Part shown: piece after piece, positions 16,501 to 24,795 of the stretch
Position numbering within the stretch: the first letter of the stretch is position 1
How the letters are laid out: every line of letters starts with the position of its first letter
Source of the DNA: a virus
Reading direction: 5' to 3' (one strand)
DNA length: 32,913 bases
IMG/VR virus record: IMGVR_UViG_3300027861_000117
Span: 1 to 32,913 of that record
Notes under the pieces: model-generated
The model's input: the letters and a program-made list of their open reading frames with translations, nothing else
Told to the model about the DNA's origin: nothing
Database searches by the model: none
Position numbers and translations under genes: made by a program

Positions 16501-17805
16501 TTAGATCCCTAGGCCGATTCGTAAAAACGAGTTACCGGCGTTGGAGTCATACGCGGCCGTTGAGAAGTCGCCGTTGTATCGACTCTGCTTATAAGTCAAG
16601 GTCTGCCTTACAATATCATTCCCGCCGACTTCATATTTCGATGGGTCATTATTGAGATAAGCACAAGGGATCATGATGGCGCACCCGAGGCCATCACCAA
16701 CGGGGCCAGTGCCGACGAGGACCTGGCGAAGCTGTCGATTGAAGTAGTCTTGATCGAGTGATGTGTTAGGCGCCGAGAGGGTTAAGGTTAACTCGACATC
16801 GATGTCACTGATCTCCATCTCGCTCATCGCTAAGATAGAGTTAGAGTGACCCTTCGGGGTGAGGGTGTTTGTCATGGTGAAGCTGAAGTCTTCACAATCA
16901 AGGCCCGTCCTCGCGAGAGTATCACCCGCCACCGGGTCGGTGAGCGAGCTCGGGGCTGTCGAGCTAACGACCACATAAGCACCCCTGAAGAAGGCCGGCG
17001 CGCCGGTGTTGTATGAAGGCTCAACGGGACCGGTGGCCGCCGCGTGATCGTCTTGAATGATCGCCGCTTGATAAACGAGATCCGCCATAAGTCGCCCGCT
17101 GTCGAGTGAGATTGAGATTGATTCGAGAACGCACCCAAAGCCATCAGTCTTGAAGTCAACGCCGTTGACCTGGAAGGCGACCGAATGGGTCTTAGTCCCG
17201 CTTCGATCTCTTGTCCCTGGGTACCAAGTCTGGAGATGTCGAATCGTTGGCGAGCCCGTAAAGTTTGCACTCAACGCGGGCGAGATTGTCACATCACCGC
17301 CGACATCATTGTCGGTTATGGCGCTGTATTCAGCGCGGCCCGCTAGGTCGGCACCGATAAGCGTCCCGATGTCGGCGACAGCCGGCGCGCTTGTCGGTGT
17401 GTATTTGTTCACCGATGCGATGGCGCTGACATTGTCGAGGGTCTGCGATGGAGTCTTCGAGAGTAGCCCCGCGCCGAGGAGATAGCCAAGATAATTGGCA
17501 TCATAAGTATTCGCGGCGGTGCCGATCGTGGTGAGGTCAACTCGACACTCGATCGAGCCCGTCCTTCTCCTCACTCTTGACCCGCTCGCCCAAACAGTAT
17601 CAGGCTCGGCAGGGACACCGAAGGCGCCGTCTCTCGCGTCGGTTCGCTCACTCGCTACGACATCGCCATAAATGACAATAGGATCGCGCTCACAAGGAAT
17701 CGAGATATAGGTGAGGCCCGAGGTTGAGGGGAGACCGGTCGATGAGTCGAGCGAGCCGAATGATGACTCGATCGCGATGGATAGAGATCTATGAGTGACA
17801 GCCAT
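16501..17805 (-). CDS. Major tail tube protein
   Basis: The 434-residue product has the strand-rich, glycine, serine and threonine-rich composition of tail tube subunits, which polymerise around the tape measure. It begins MAVTHRSLSIAIESSFGSL and ends NAGNSFLRIGLGI. It lies between the tail terminator-like gene and the chaperone pair, as in other siphophages. The start directly follows the preceding stop (TAAATG), with GGAGG five bases upstream of the ATG. The length is larger than the roughly 150-250 residues of simple tube proteins, so an added surface domain is probable, possibly in the central part. The assignment is mostly positional. Confidence 0.72.
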   Translation of the reverse strand: MAVTHRSLSIAIESSFGSLDSSTGLPSTSGLTYISIPCERDPIVIYGDVVASERTDARDGAFGVPAEPDTVWASGSRVRRRTGSIECRVDLTTIGTAANTYDANYLGYLLGAGLLSKTPSQTLDNVSAIASVNKYTPTSAPAVADIGTLIGADLAGRAEYSAITDNDVGGDVTISPALSANFTGSPTIRHLQTWYPGTRDRSGTKTHSVAFQVNGVDFKTDGFGCVLESISISLDSGRLMADLVYQAAIIQDDHAAATGPVEPSYNTGAPAFFRGAYVVVSSTAPSSLTDPVAGDTLARTGLDCEDFSFTMTNTLTPKGHSNSILAMSEMEISDIDVELTLTLSAPNTSLDQDYFNRQLRQVLVGTGPVGDGLGCAIMIPCAYLNNDPSKYEVGGNDIVRQTLTYKQSRYNGDFSTAAYDSNAGNSFLRIGLGI

Positions 17806-18270
17806 TTAAGCCTCCAAATATAAGAGTTCAAAGGGGAGATTGAGAAGGAAGGCGATCGGGTCGCCCGTCTCGTCGAGGATCGGCGCGCCCGTTGGCGAGC
17901 CGGGGATGAGTGACACTATGCCCGAGGTTCCCAAAACATAGTTAGGCCCCTTGAGCGTATCGATAAGTTTAGACGCGTCTTCACTCATCATGAGCTGAAG
18001 GAAGCCGATCGATTGAGGGACATCATAGCGAACCTGGAGGTTAATCGCCGCCCGCTTCCGTCCGCTTAATCCCGCTTGCCCGTCGTCGGTGGCGAAGCCC
18101 ATCACTTCAAACATAAAGAGCCGAGTCTGTAAGTATCGATCGCTTAGGCTCGCGGTCTGGCCGTCGCCCGTCTCGATGCCTACAAAGCCATGATGGGGAT
18201 CAGTCTTTGGCGTGATGGCTTCGACCATCGAGCGAAGCTGTGCAAGAGAGGCGATGATACCTTGACTCAT
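17806..18270 (-). CDS. Tail terminator or tail completion protein
   Basis: The 154-residue protein is predicted to be compact alpha/beta. Segments such as RLFMFEVMGFATDD, AAINLQVRYDVP and PIAFLLNLPFELLYLEA match the strand and helix layout of gpU/gp17-type tail terminators, with a periodic assessment of measured values (DTLKGPNYVLG). It is coupled by ATGA to the preceding head-tail gene and directly precedes the tube gene. The usual order connector, completion, terminator, tube supports the call. No unique motif proves it. Confidence 0.62.
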   Translation of the reverse strand: MSQGIIASLAQLRSMVEAITPKTDPHHGFVGIETGDGQTASLSDRYLQTRLFMFEVMGFATDDGQAGLSGRKRAAINLQVRYDVPQSIGFLQLMMSEDASKLIDTLKGPNYVLGTSGIVSLIPGSPTGAPILDETGDPIAFLLNLPFELLYLEA

Positions 18271-18761
18271 TTTAGGCGCTCTCTTATGTCGTATTGTACC
18301 GCCTCGGTGATGATCTTAACATCATCGGGAGTGAGTCCAATAAAGGGTCGGACCGCGTTGACGTGATAGCCATAATGTTGGACGTGTTTAGTGAGTCCGA
18401 TAATGAAGCGGTGACGGTCTGCGTATTGAAGGACAAGATTGTTCATCAAGACCCCGCTCAAGATGAGATCGACCGGCGCCTCTTTGACCTTCTTCGACTT
18501 AGCTTTATATTCAGCATATCCGCCTTGATAGAATATAGATCGACCTGTCTTCGATGGTCGGCCGCCTTTCGGTGCCAGTCGAGCTCCTCGCTTCGAGATG
18601 TAGATCGGTTTGGTCGAATACTTTTTGAAGCCGACCCCCTCCGAGCTGATCCCCTTCGACGTCCTCAACTTAATCGAGGCGACTGTATTGAGGCCGATCA
18701 TCTGGCTGTCTTGAGCCGTCCATAAACTTTTCGGGATATCGGTCTTGAATGTCGCGCCCAT
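18267..18761 (-). CDS. Head-tail joining or tail completion protein (gp10/virion morphogenesis-like)
   Basis: The product is 164 residues and basic. The C-terminal half has the pattern seen in HK97 gp10-type and phage virion morphogenesis proteins: LILSGVLMNNLVLQY, then RFIIGLTKHVQHYGYHVN, then VRPFIGLTPDDVKIITEAV. This group of proteins attaches at the head-tail interface or ends the tail. The N-terminus carries a lysine-rich segment (YISKRGARLAPKGGRPSK) that could contact DNA. Both neighbours are head-tail genes; the next gene overlaps by ATGA. Confidence 0.68.
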   Translation of the reverse strand: MGATFKTDIPKSLWTAQDSQMIGLNTVASIKLRTSKGISSEGVGFKKYSTKPIYISKRGARLAPKGGRPSKTGRSIFYQGGYAEYKAKSKKVKEAPVDLILSGVLMNNLVLQYADRHRFIIGLTKHVQHYGYHVNAVRPFIGLTPDDVKIITEAVQYDIRERLK

Positions 18762-18762
18762 G

Positions 18763-19716
18763 TTAGTGTCTCATCGCTCGGACGGGGACGAATGTTTTAT
18801 CGTAATCTGTCTTATTGTATGCGGACCATGATGCTCTGAGATCTCGGGAGCTCCCGCCCGTCTCTCTTAAATCAAGCTCACCTGAATCGATCACTCCATC
18901 CCCATCGAGATCGAGGGCGACTGATCGAAGGGCGAGGTGTGTGAGCTCATCACATCGATCTCTCATCGAGGAGGCTACATCGAGTTGAAGTGAAGCCTCA
19001 TAGATTCGGGCCGCTGTACAGTAGGCGTGAGCAAGTTTAAAAGATTCGACATTGAAGACTTCATCTTCTGTCGCGTCTTGAGGAATGACATGATCTCGGA
19101 TCACCAGGGCGATCTCATCGAGAGCCGCTTTGATCTGGGGAGCGAATGAATCTTGACGACGCGGAATCTTATCGGCCAAGGCCGGCATAGTCGCGACGAG
19201 CTCATCATGATCGAGGCCAGTGTTGAAGGGTCGAGGGGTGACCTTGATGACACCCTTCTCTAGTCTCTTGATGTCACCCGATCCGAGGTCAGAATTATAG
19301 CTGATCTCATAGGGATAAGTCCCGGTGACTGAGGTCACCGTCGCCAAGGGCGCGGTGTAGGTCCAAAGGGCGAACTCAAGAGACGCCGATGTAGAGAGAT
19401 CGATCTCACGCGGGAGAGGCTCGGCGAGGATCGCCACCGTCCCGACCATACGGACGACCTTGACAGCGAAGAATGAATCGCCCGCTGTCTTGAGGAAGGC
19501 GCGGACCTGATCACCTTCGAGAGGTTGCGCTTGAGCGTTGACGGTCAATGTCCGTCTATCATTTTGGATCGCGCTCACCGTCGCGTTGACTCGGCTTTGA
19601 CTCATGACCGAGGTCACCGTCGAGGATGCCTTGATCGTGATCGATGGCGTCCCGTTGATCGGGGTCGGCGCGGACCATTCAAAAAGATAATCTTGTGCCG
19701 TAATCGCTTTCCTCAT
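18763..19716 (-). CDS. Head-tail connector-like protein with an EF-hand
   Basis: The 317-residue protein follows the MuF-like minor head gene (ATGA overlap) and precedes the gp10-like gene, the usual place for head completion adaptors. Its N-terminal third is strand-rich. The later part is helical (IKAALDEIALVIRDHVIPQ, then FKLAHAYCTAARIYEASLQ), resembling the helical bundle of gp6-type adaptors. Near the C-terminus, residues 269-280 (DLDGDGVIDSGE) form a canonical EF-hand calcium loop with D269, D271, D273, G274, I276, D277 and E280. Calcium binding is therefore likely. An unrelated virion role is possible, because the family assignment is positional. Confidence 0.62.
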   Translation of the reverse strand: MRKAITAQDYLFEWSAPTPINGTPSITIKASSTVTSVMSQSRVNATVSAIQNDRRTLTVNAQAQPLEGDQVRAFLKTAGDSFFAVKVVRMVGTVAILAEPLPREIDLSTSASLEFALWTYTAPLATVTSVTGTYPYEISYNSDLGSGDIKRLEKGVIKVTPRPFNTGLDHDELVATMPALADKIPRRQDSFAPQIKAALDEIALVIRDHVIPQDATEDEVFNVESFKLAHAYCTAARIYEASLQLDVASSMRDRCDELTHLALRSVALDLDGDGVIDSGELDLRETGGSSRDLRASWSAYNKTDYDKTFVPVRAMRH

Positions 19717-20633
19717 CGGCGCCCTCCAGCGTTCGCTTTTTGAATGTCTTTAGTTGTCGCCCTTGGTAACTTTGACGCGATCAAGAAGCCCTTCGAGATG
19801 GGGCTCCATGAGTGTCGGCAGTTATAGCCACCGCCCGATGTTACGACGGGGAGACCTTGACCATTATTTAACTTTTTCATCTGCGCCGAGCTTATCACTT
19901 TAGAGACGAGCGGGCGACAGAAGGCTCGCGTAATCCCATCCTCGGGGCCGGTATATAAAAACATATCGAGGCCCGCCGATTCGGCTGCCTTCGCTGTCAC
20001 GTCTCGCCCATATTGTGCAAGCTTAGTCCTTACCTCGGTGAGCTGTCGACCCGTCGCCGATTGCATCCTTTTAGATAATGCGCTCATCGCTTGCTTGACA
20101 GGAACTTGGACCGCCATCGCCTGGAGTGACCCTCTGACAGCGCCCAGAGTGTCGGGTATGATCACGTCGTCGAATACGCTTTGAGCGACCGAGACTTTGA
20201 TTTGATTTATCTCCCCTTGAATCGGATCGAATCCAAAGTTGGGAACGATCGCACCGACAGCTTTTGCCGCCGCGTCTTCTATTCGATCTGCTGAATCAAC
20301 AAACTCTTCGACTGCGAGGCCGAGACCGGCGTCGAGGATGAAAGACATGAGTTGATTCCGATCGAGGGACAAGAGAGATAAGGGTGATGAGGCGTTGACC
20401 GCCGCCTCAAGCGTCTTGAGCAATTCACCCCTTGAGGAGGTGAGAGCCTTCTTGATTCTTTTAGTCGCCGACACCTCGGCTTTGAGCTGATCAATTCGAG
20501 CTCGCGTGATTGTGGCGAGGTCGCCCGATTGCTTCTTAACTTGACGAGTCAAATCATCGATAGCGACTTTGTCGGCATCGACTTTTTTCTCCCCGAAGAG
20601 GTGAGCGATGGGGCGGCCACAATCACAGATCAT
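19713..20633 (-). CDS. MuF-like minor head protein
   Basis: The product is about 306 residues. The C-terminal part has the pattern of Phage Mu F-type head morphogenesis proteins: LDMFLYTGPEDGITRAFCRP, then SAQMKKLNNGQG, then GGGYNCRHSW, which includes conserved Cys and His. The central region is a charged helix (DLTRQVKKQSGDLATITRAR). The N-terminus MICDCGRPIAH contains a CxC pair. The ORF stays open as far as 20966 but those residues overlap the capsid gene and look non-coding. Starts at 20633 (one base after the capsid stop) or 20663 (29-base overlap) are both possible, with no clear ribosome site for either. MuF proteins attach inside the portal vertex and may be ejected. Confidence 0.75.
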   Translation of the reverse strand: MICDCGRPIAHLFGEKKVDADKVAIDDLTRQVKKQSGDLATITRARIDQLKAEVSATKRIKKALTSSRGELLKTLEAAVNASSPLSLLSLDRNQLMSFILDAGLGLAVEEFVDSADRIEDAAAKAVGAIVPNFGFDPIQGEINQIKVSVAQSVFDDVIIPDTLGAVRGSLQAMAVQVPVKQAMSALSKRMQSATGRQLTEVRTKLAQYGRDVTAKAAESAGLDMFLYTGPEDGITRAFCRPLVSKVISSAQMKKLNNGQGLPVVTSGGGYNCRHSWSPISKGFLIASKLPRATTKDIQKANAGGRR

Positions 20634-20634
20634 C

Positions 20635-21645
20635 TTAGAGACAGTCTGTAATGATTCGGCCATAGGTCGCGTCAAGAGCCTGGAAGGTCTGAACCTCCTC
20701 GGCGTAGACATAGCGAGCGATGGAGTCGATGGAGTCATACTGACCCGCGACCATTCCGCCGAATTGGAAGTTGAGAGCTGCGGCGGGCATAGCCTTGACG
20801 CCTCCGCTCTTTTGAACGATCGCGTCGGCTCCTCGAAGCACTCCACAAAAGAGGCTATCGGCGGTCCAAATGTAGGCCTCGGATGCAGTCGCACCGGGGA
20901 CAGCTGTATCACGTCGAGCGGCGCCGACGTAGACGTTCGGGATGCCGAGGACATCGCGAAGGACATCGATTACAGCGCCATCGTTGAGAATGCGATCACC
21001 GCCGCCAGCGATCCCGCTCGGAGTAGCACCGACCGTCATATATCCTCTGACCTCGGAGTTACGGGCAATGTTGCGGAATAGGTCGCGACCGAATACGAGG
21101 GTATCTGGGTTGATCCCATGGACCGCCGCAAAGACTGTATCTTTGAGCTCGTCGAGGTAAGTCAAAGGAGTCGCGCCGGCGGCGTTGAACTTACCGCCGA
21201 ACTCGGCGGTCGAGGTCGCATTATTAAAGTTACCTGTACCGAAGAGGAGATCGGCGGCGCGTTGCTCTTTAGCGAGCTTACAAACGCGGGCGACTTTGCG
21301 AGCGATGCGAGCTTCTTCACTGCCGGGGTATTGGCTGTCGAGGATGTCCTCCATCGCGATCGAATCACGCGCTGAGTAGATCTTAGCTTTGAACGTGGTC
21401 GAGCTGCGGTCGAATCCGCCGATCGATTGACGCTCGGAACCTGGAGCGCGCTCAAGGTCGAGACCCGCGCCGGCGCCCATGAAGTTCCGCGAGTTCTCGA
21501 TGAGGAGAGTCCCTGATCGTTCGGGGATGACAACGGTCTCCATGCACTTATCAGCGATGAGCTGATCGTCTGAAGGGACCGCTTCGAGAACGAGACTCGA
21601 TAGGATCTCGTCGACGGGATGAATATTTGAATATGAGCTAGCCAT
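20635..21645 (-). CDS. Major capsid protein
   Basis: The 336-residue protein shows features of HK97-like capsid subunits: an N-terminal arm, a long helical spine (ARIARKVARVCKLAKEQRAA), then LTYLDELKDTVFAAVHGIN and NPDTLVFGRDLFRNIARNSEV, and a beta-rich end. It follows the protease/scaffold and decoration genes, the position expected for the capsid gene. TTAAGGAG lies seven bases before the ATG. There is no long N-terminal scaffold domain, consistent with a separate scaffold from the protease gene. The high-expression-type ribosome site fits an abundant virion protein. Confidence 0.85.
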   Translation of the reverse strand: MASSYSNIHPVDEILSSLVLEAVPSDDQLIADKCMETVVIPERSGTLLIENSRNFMGAGAGLDLERAPGSERQSIGGFDRSSTTFKAKIYSARDSIAMEDILDSQYPGSEEARIARKVARVCKLAKEQRAADLLFGTGNFNNATSTAEFGGKFNAAGATPLTYLDELKDTVFAAVHGINPDTLVFGRDLFRNIARNSEVRGYMTVGATPSGIAGGGDRILNDGAVIDVLRDVLGIPNVYVGAARRDTAVPGATASEAYIWTADSLFCGVLRGADAIVQKSGGVKAMPAAALNFQFGGMVAGQYDSIDSIARYVYAEEVQTFQALDATYGRIITDCL

Positions 21646-21656
21646 TTATAGACTCC

Positions 21657-22052
21657 TTAAACGAGAGATACAGGGCCGACGAAGAGACAAGTAAATTGCT
21701 CCCCGGCAGCTGCTGAGGTTTGGTTGATGTTAGCCATGGCGCGGCCGATCGGGTAGAAGGTCGCGTCGGTTGTCTCCGAAGGCTGAACCTGTCCGTCAGC
21801 AGCGGCGGCGAGTCTCGGGGTTGTCACGAATGTAATGGTCTCGCTGGCGATTACGCGAGTAAGACCAAAGACGAGAACGTCGACAGCATCACCAAGAGCA
21901 CAAGCTCTTTGAGCGACTCCGACACAAGCCTCTTCAGTAGCGGCGCCGGTGATAACCACCTTGCCCGCGGCATTGAGTGAGACGAGAGTGAACTCGGCGG
22001 TGAGAGCCTCGGCGGCGACATAGGTCTGGACGATATTATAAATTGAGCTCAT
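21657..22052 (-). CDS. Capsid decoration or stabilising protein (DUF2190-like)
   Basis: The product is 131 residues, small and strand-rich, with alanine, threonine and valine. Segments LTAEFTLVSLNAAGKVVITG, EEACVGVAQRACALGDAVDV and LVFGLTRVIAS follow the pattern of DUF2190-type decoration proteins, which clasp the outside of HK97-like capsids. It lies between the protease/scaffold and the capsid gene, with ACGGAGGTT six bases before its ATG, so it should be strongly translated. The start is four bases after the previous stop. A head fibre is the main alternative. Confidence 0.75.
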   Translation of the reverse strand: MSSIYNIVQTYVAAEALTAEFTLVSLNAAGKVVITGAATEEACVGVAQRACALGDAVDVLVFGLTRVIASETITFVTTPRLAAAADGQVQPSETTDATFYPIGRAMANINQTSAAAGEQFTCLFVGPVSLV

Positions 22053-22055
22053 GGG

Positions 22056-22685
22056 TTAACCTCCGTAAACTGCGCGGTATGAGTCGGGATTCTGCTCTCT
22101 AAACTGAGTGAGAGCTTGCGAATAAGTGATCGACTTCTCTTCAGAGAGAGCCCTCACCTTTTGATCGAGTGATTTCTTATTAAGTTCTTCACCGCTTGCG
22201 CCGTGGCCGATCTCCTCAAGAGGGACCGATGAGCCGATGGAGCGAGACGAGAAAAGCGCCCAGAAGACAGGCGATGAGTTGCGCTGACTCCACGCTTGAG
22301 AGGCTGCCTCTTCTTCGCTTGGAGTGATTCGGCCTTCTCGAAGAAGCTGGCCGACAGCCTCGCGGCGTTGGACTGTCTCTTTGTCTGCTTTGAGACTTGC
22401 GACTTCTTCGCGCAGCTTATGGATCTCAGAGAGTAAGATCGGAGCGTTAAGGGTCTCGCTCATTTTGACAGCGACCTCCTCCTTCTCCTCTTCCTCCTCT
22501 TCGACTTCTTCGGCTTGCTCGACGACCGCTGGGGCGTCGGCTTGCGCTGTCTCTTCTGAAGTCATTTGAGCTTCTGAGTCGGCCATCAATTCGGCGATCT
22601 TGTCTTCGAGCTGCTTGACCATCTCGTCTTTGGCAGACAGGGCGGCGCGGAGCTCGTCTTCATTCATTGAGTCCAAGTTATCCAC
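22056..22685 (-). CDS. Internal in-frame scaffold product (Mu Z-like)
   Basis: Within the protease gene, an AAGGAGGT sequence (22689-22696 on the minus strand) lies three bases before a GTG at 22685-22683, in frame with the rest of the protein. Translation from it would give a 209-residue protein starting VDNLDSMNED. This contains the coiled-coil scaffold but not the protease domain. Mu makes its scaffold Z in this way from the end of gene I. The next ATG, at 22667, is about 22 bases from the site and is less well placed. The ribosome site is one of the best in the window, which is notable inside a coding sequence. Confidence 0.68.
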   Translation of the reverse strand: MDNLDSMNEDELRAALSAKDEMVKQLEDKIAELMADSEAQMTSEETAQADAPAVVEQAEEVEEEEEEKEEVAVKMSETLNAPILLSEIHKLREEVASLKADKETVQRREAVGQLLREGRITPSEEEAASQAWSQRNSSPVFWALFSSRSIGSSVPLEEIGHGASGEELNKKSLDQKVRALSEEKSITYSQALTQFREQNPDSYRAVYGG

Positions 22686-23297
22686 TGGACCTCCTTCGTT
22701 TAAAGTGACTCGGTCGATCTTGCTGTGAGCTTGCGCCGGCCGAGGGGTGAGGGTGATAGCTAATAGTTGAGCGTCTCCGACTTTAGAGCCGCCGTCGCGT
22801 GAGAAGATCTCGCCTTGAAGATACTCGGGCGAGCTCCAAAGAATCCCGCCCGCTTGTTCGACGACCTCAAGACCCCGCTCATTATAAGCGGGGACTGCGT
22901 AAAGCCCATCTTCTCGAAGATCGAGATCGACGATGAGACCGAGAGCCGACCCACTAGAGGGAGGCGCCGGGGGGCCACCATTGAAAGGGCTTGTCGAGTG
23001 TTGCCAGTCGATGATTACGGGGTCGACTTCTTGGCGCTCTTGATAAACTCTGAGGAGTTCCTCAAGTAGACCCCGATCGATCTCGTTCCCGATCGCTTCT
23101 CCGCTCATCCGAGATGAGACTTGACCCAAGGCCAAAGTCTTAAATGGTCGACCGACGGTGAGCCCTTCGGGGATGTCGTATTGAGTTGACGAGTCGAGCT
23201 GGATCGCCTCGCCGTATGCTCGAAGAGCTGTCGGCGTTGAGATCGTGATCTTCTTCTTTTTGATGATCCGGCTCTTGAGCCGTTTAGCCTTTTTCAA
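22056..23297 (-). CDS. Prohead protease and scaffold (Mu I-like)
   Basis: The 413-residue protein has an N-terminal protease-like domain: DPVIIDWQHSTSPFNGG (D and H as candidate catalytic residues), GLIVDLDLREDGLYAVP, then EQAGGILWSSPEYL and AQLLAITLTPRPA. This order matches Mu gpI-like prohead proteases that cleave the scaffold during head maturation. After about residue 200 come charged coiled-coil segments (DELRAALSAKDEMVKQLEDK and an acidic stretch EEVEEEEEEKEEVAV), typical of a scaffold. The portal gene overlaps its first bases by 14. An internal start inside this frame is listed separately. Confidence 0.82.
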   Translation of the reverse strand: MKKAKRLKSRIIKKKKITISTPTALRAYGEAIQLDSSTQYDIPEGLTVGRPFKTLALGQVSSRMSGEAIGNEIDRGLLEELLRVYQERQEVDPVIIDWQHSTSPFNGGPPAPPSSGSALGLIVDLDLREDGLYAVPAYNERGLEVVEQAGGILWSSPEYLQGEIFSRDGGSKVGDAQLLAITLTPRPAQAHSKIDRVTLNEGGPVDNLDSMNEDELRAALSAKDEMVKQLEDKIAELMADSEAQMTSEETAQADAPAVVEQAEEVEEEEEEKEEVAVKMSETLNAPILLSEIHKLREEVASLKADKETVQRREAVGQLLREGRITPSEEEAASQAWSQRNSSPVFWALFSSRSIGSSVPLEEIGHGASGEELNKKSLDQKVRALSEEKSITYSQALTQFREQNPDSYRAVYGG

Positions 23298-24699
23298 TCT
23301 GTCGCCTCCTCTCGATCAAAGCCTCGGCGAGACTCATCGCGCCGCCCTTCGATGATGATGTCCTCTCGATGGTCGAGCGTTGAGCGTCTTCGGGTAGATC
23401 ACCCGCCCCGAGCCTCTCTCTGATCGCTCGCTCCAGCTCATTATCTGCGGTCAATAATCCCGCTTGAACTAGAGGGGCGAGCATCCCGAGGGACTCGGCG
23501 AGGTCATCAGTATCGAGGCCGGTATGAGTTAGCCTAGGCAGTTTGGAGGGATCGACGGCGCCATAGTTCCAACGGATCAAGCGCCCTATTGTCCCGCCTC
23601 CTCTTCGACCTGGACCGCTGACCTGGGCGGCTACTATATCGCATAGATTAATCGCGGCTCTTCTGAACATCGAGAGGTGAATCTCGCCGACTGACCGTGA
23701 GCCGGTGTCACTTATTCCGAGGTTCGCGAATTGGGCGAGGAAGGCTTGAGAGATCTGATTATCACACTCTTTGATTATGTCGAGCGGGCCTTGAGAGTAG
23801 AGGTGAGGTGTCGTCGAGTAGGTGTCGAACTTGATCGCGGGGTTCTCAACCAAGTAGCTTTGCTCTGTCGAGATGAACGCTTGAGCTTGAGCCTCGGCCT
23901 CATCGATCATCGAGTCGATGTCGCCATCGGTGAGGCCTTGCTGTTCCGCGACTGATCGGTCGACGGTGATCTTTGGAGTCGGGATCGCCCAACGATCAAG
24001 GCCGACGCACATCAGATTAGATACTCTCTGTTTAGTACGCCACCACCACCAGACAGGTCGAAGCATACCCACGCCCTCGAAGTTCGAACCTGTCCGGTTC
24101 AAGGTCAAGAGGATAAGCTTATTCGAGGGGATCGGTCGAGGTTGTTTGGTAACGCCGACAGTATTTTGGACGACGCCATCGAGGTGCTGACCGTCTCGGC
24201 TTAACCATTGAGAGTGAGCCGAGGGCTCTCGATCCGCGTATAGATCGAGCCATACCTTGACCTTGCCCTCGCTATCGGGGCCGACTCTATATGTCTCCTC
24301 GGCGTAGCGATAGCCTAGAGGTACAAACTCCATGAGGTAGGTGAGCTGCTCTTCAAACGAGCTCGACATCTGCCCCGCCCATCCGTCGAGACCGTAAGCC
24401 TCGTTTGCATATCGAGCGTACTCATCGGCGATGGGGTCATTTTCAACCCCAGGCTTGAAGCGCCAAGTCGCGCTTAATAAAGTTTGTCTCAACATATGCC
24501 AAGATCGGCGGACGACTGGGTCAGTCCTCAGCATCTCCTCGGCTTCGTTGACCCAATTCAAGCCCGTCAATTTTGGATTCTGCTCGACGCCCGAGATCAC
24601 CCCGCCCGATAACTGCGTCCCCGTTATACCCCGAACCCCAAAGCGAGGATACCGCGCTTTGAGGTGCTTTGGCGCTCGCTCTTCGGGCTTATAGTTCAT
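23284..24699 (-). CDS. Portal protein (DUF935/Mu gp29-like)
   Basis: The 471-residue protein begins MNYKPEERAPKH, and its early segment LNWVNEAEEMLRTDPVVRRS followed by MLRQTLLSATWRFKPGVE is the pattern of DUF935-type portals. Portals form the dodecameric ring through which DNA is packaged. Further signals include EEQLTYLMEFVPLGYRYAEE, IKECDNQISQAFLAQFANLG and a C-terminal variable tail. It is the first gene of the leftward late operon, with a promoter candidate upstream. No strong ribosome site is seen (GTGAG only), and the gene overlaps the next one by 14 bases. DUF935 portals occur in Mu-like phages, linking this head module to Mu. Confidence 0.83.
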   Translation of the reverse strand: MNYKPEERAPKHLKARYPRFGVRGITGTQLSGGVISGVEQNPKLTGLNWVNEAEEMLRTDPVVRRSWHMLRQTLLSATWRFKPGVENDPIADEYARYANEAYGLDGWAGQMSSSFEEQLTYLMEFVPLGYRYAEETYRVGPDSEGKVKVWLDLYADREPSAHSQWLSRDGQHLDGVVQNTVGVTKQPRPIPSNKLILLTLNRTGSNFEGVGMLRPVWWWWRTKQRVSNLMCVGLDRWAIPTPKITVDRSVAEQQGLTDGDIDSMIDEAEAQAQAFISTEQSYLVENPAIKFDTYSTTPHLYSQGPLDIIKECDNQISQAFLAQFANLGISDTGSRSVGEIHLSMFRRAAINLCDIVAAQVSGPGRRGGGTIGRLIRWNYGAVDPSKLPRLTHTGLDTDDLAESLGMLAPLVQAGLLTADNELERAIRERLGAGDLPEDAQRSTIERTSSSKGGAMSLAEALIERRRQIEKG

Positions 24700-24735
24700 A
24701 TTTTACTCACAGATATATAGACGCGCCTCAACATT

Positions 24736-24762
24736 ATTATAGAGTAAGGGGGTGAAAGTCAA
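24736..24762 (-). promoter_or_regulatory. Candidate late promoter (leftward)
   Basis: On the minus strand TTGACT (24757-24762) is followed 15 bases later by TATAAT (24736-24741). This is a good sigma-70-type pair, though the spacing is two bases shorter than ideal. It reads toward the portal gene at 24699. The palindrome ACCTAGGT at 24766-24773 lies just upstream of the -35 element. This would drive the late head and tail genes. Confidence 0.55.
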
Positions 24763-24779
24763 CCCACCTAGGTTAGACT

Positions 24780-24795
24780 TGACCTCATGGGGTCA
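24780..24795. promoter_or_regulatory. Inverted repeat between divergent genes, operator-like
   Basis: TGACC-TCATGG-GGTCA is a perfect five-base dyad with a six-base spacer, positioned 39 bases before the first rightward gene. It lies between TTAGAC (24773-24778) and TAACGT (24796-24801), a weak but correctly spaced (17 bases) possible rightward promoter. A TATAAT also occurs at 24812-24817, but it lies too close to the start codon to be an easy promoter. The dyad could be an operator that decides cassette expression. Confidence 0.45.

Noticed and set aside
20664-20966. N-terminal extension of the MuF-like protein
   Set aside because: It lies fully inside the capsid gene in another frame; composition is serine and proline-rich, unlike the real protein, so a start at 20633 or 20663 is preferred.
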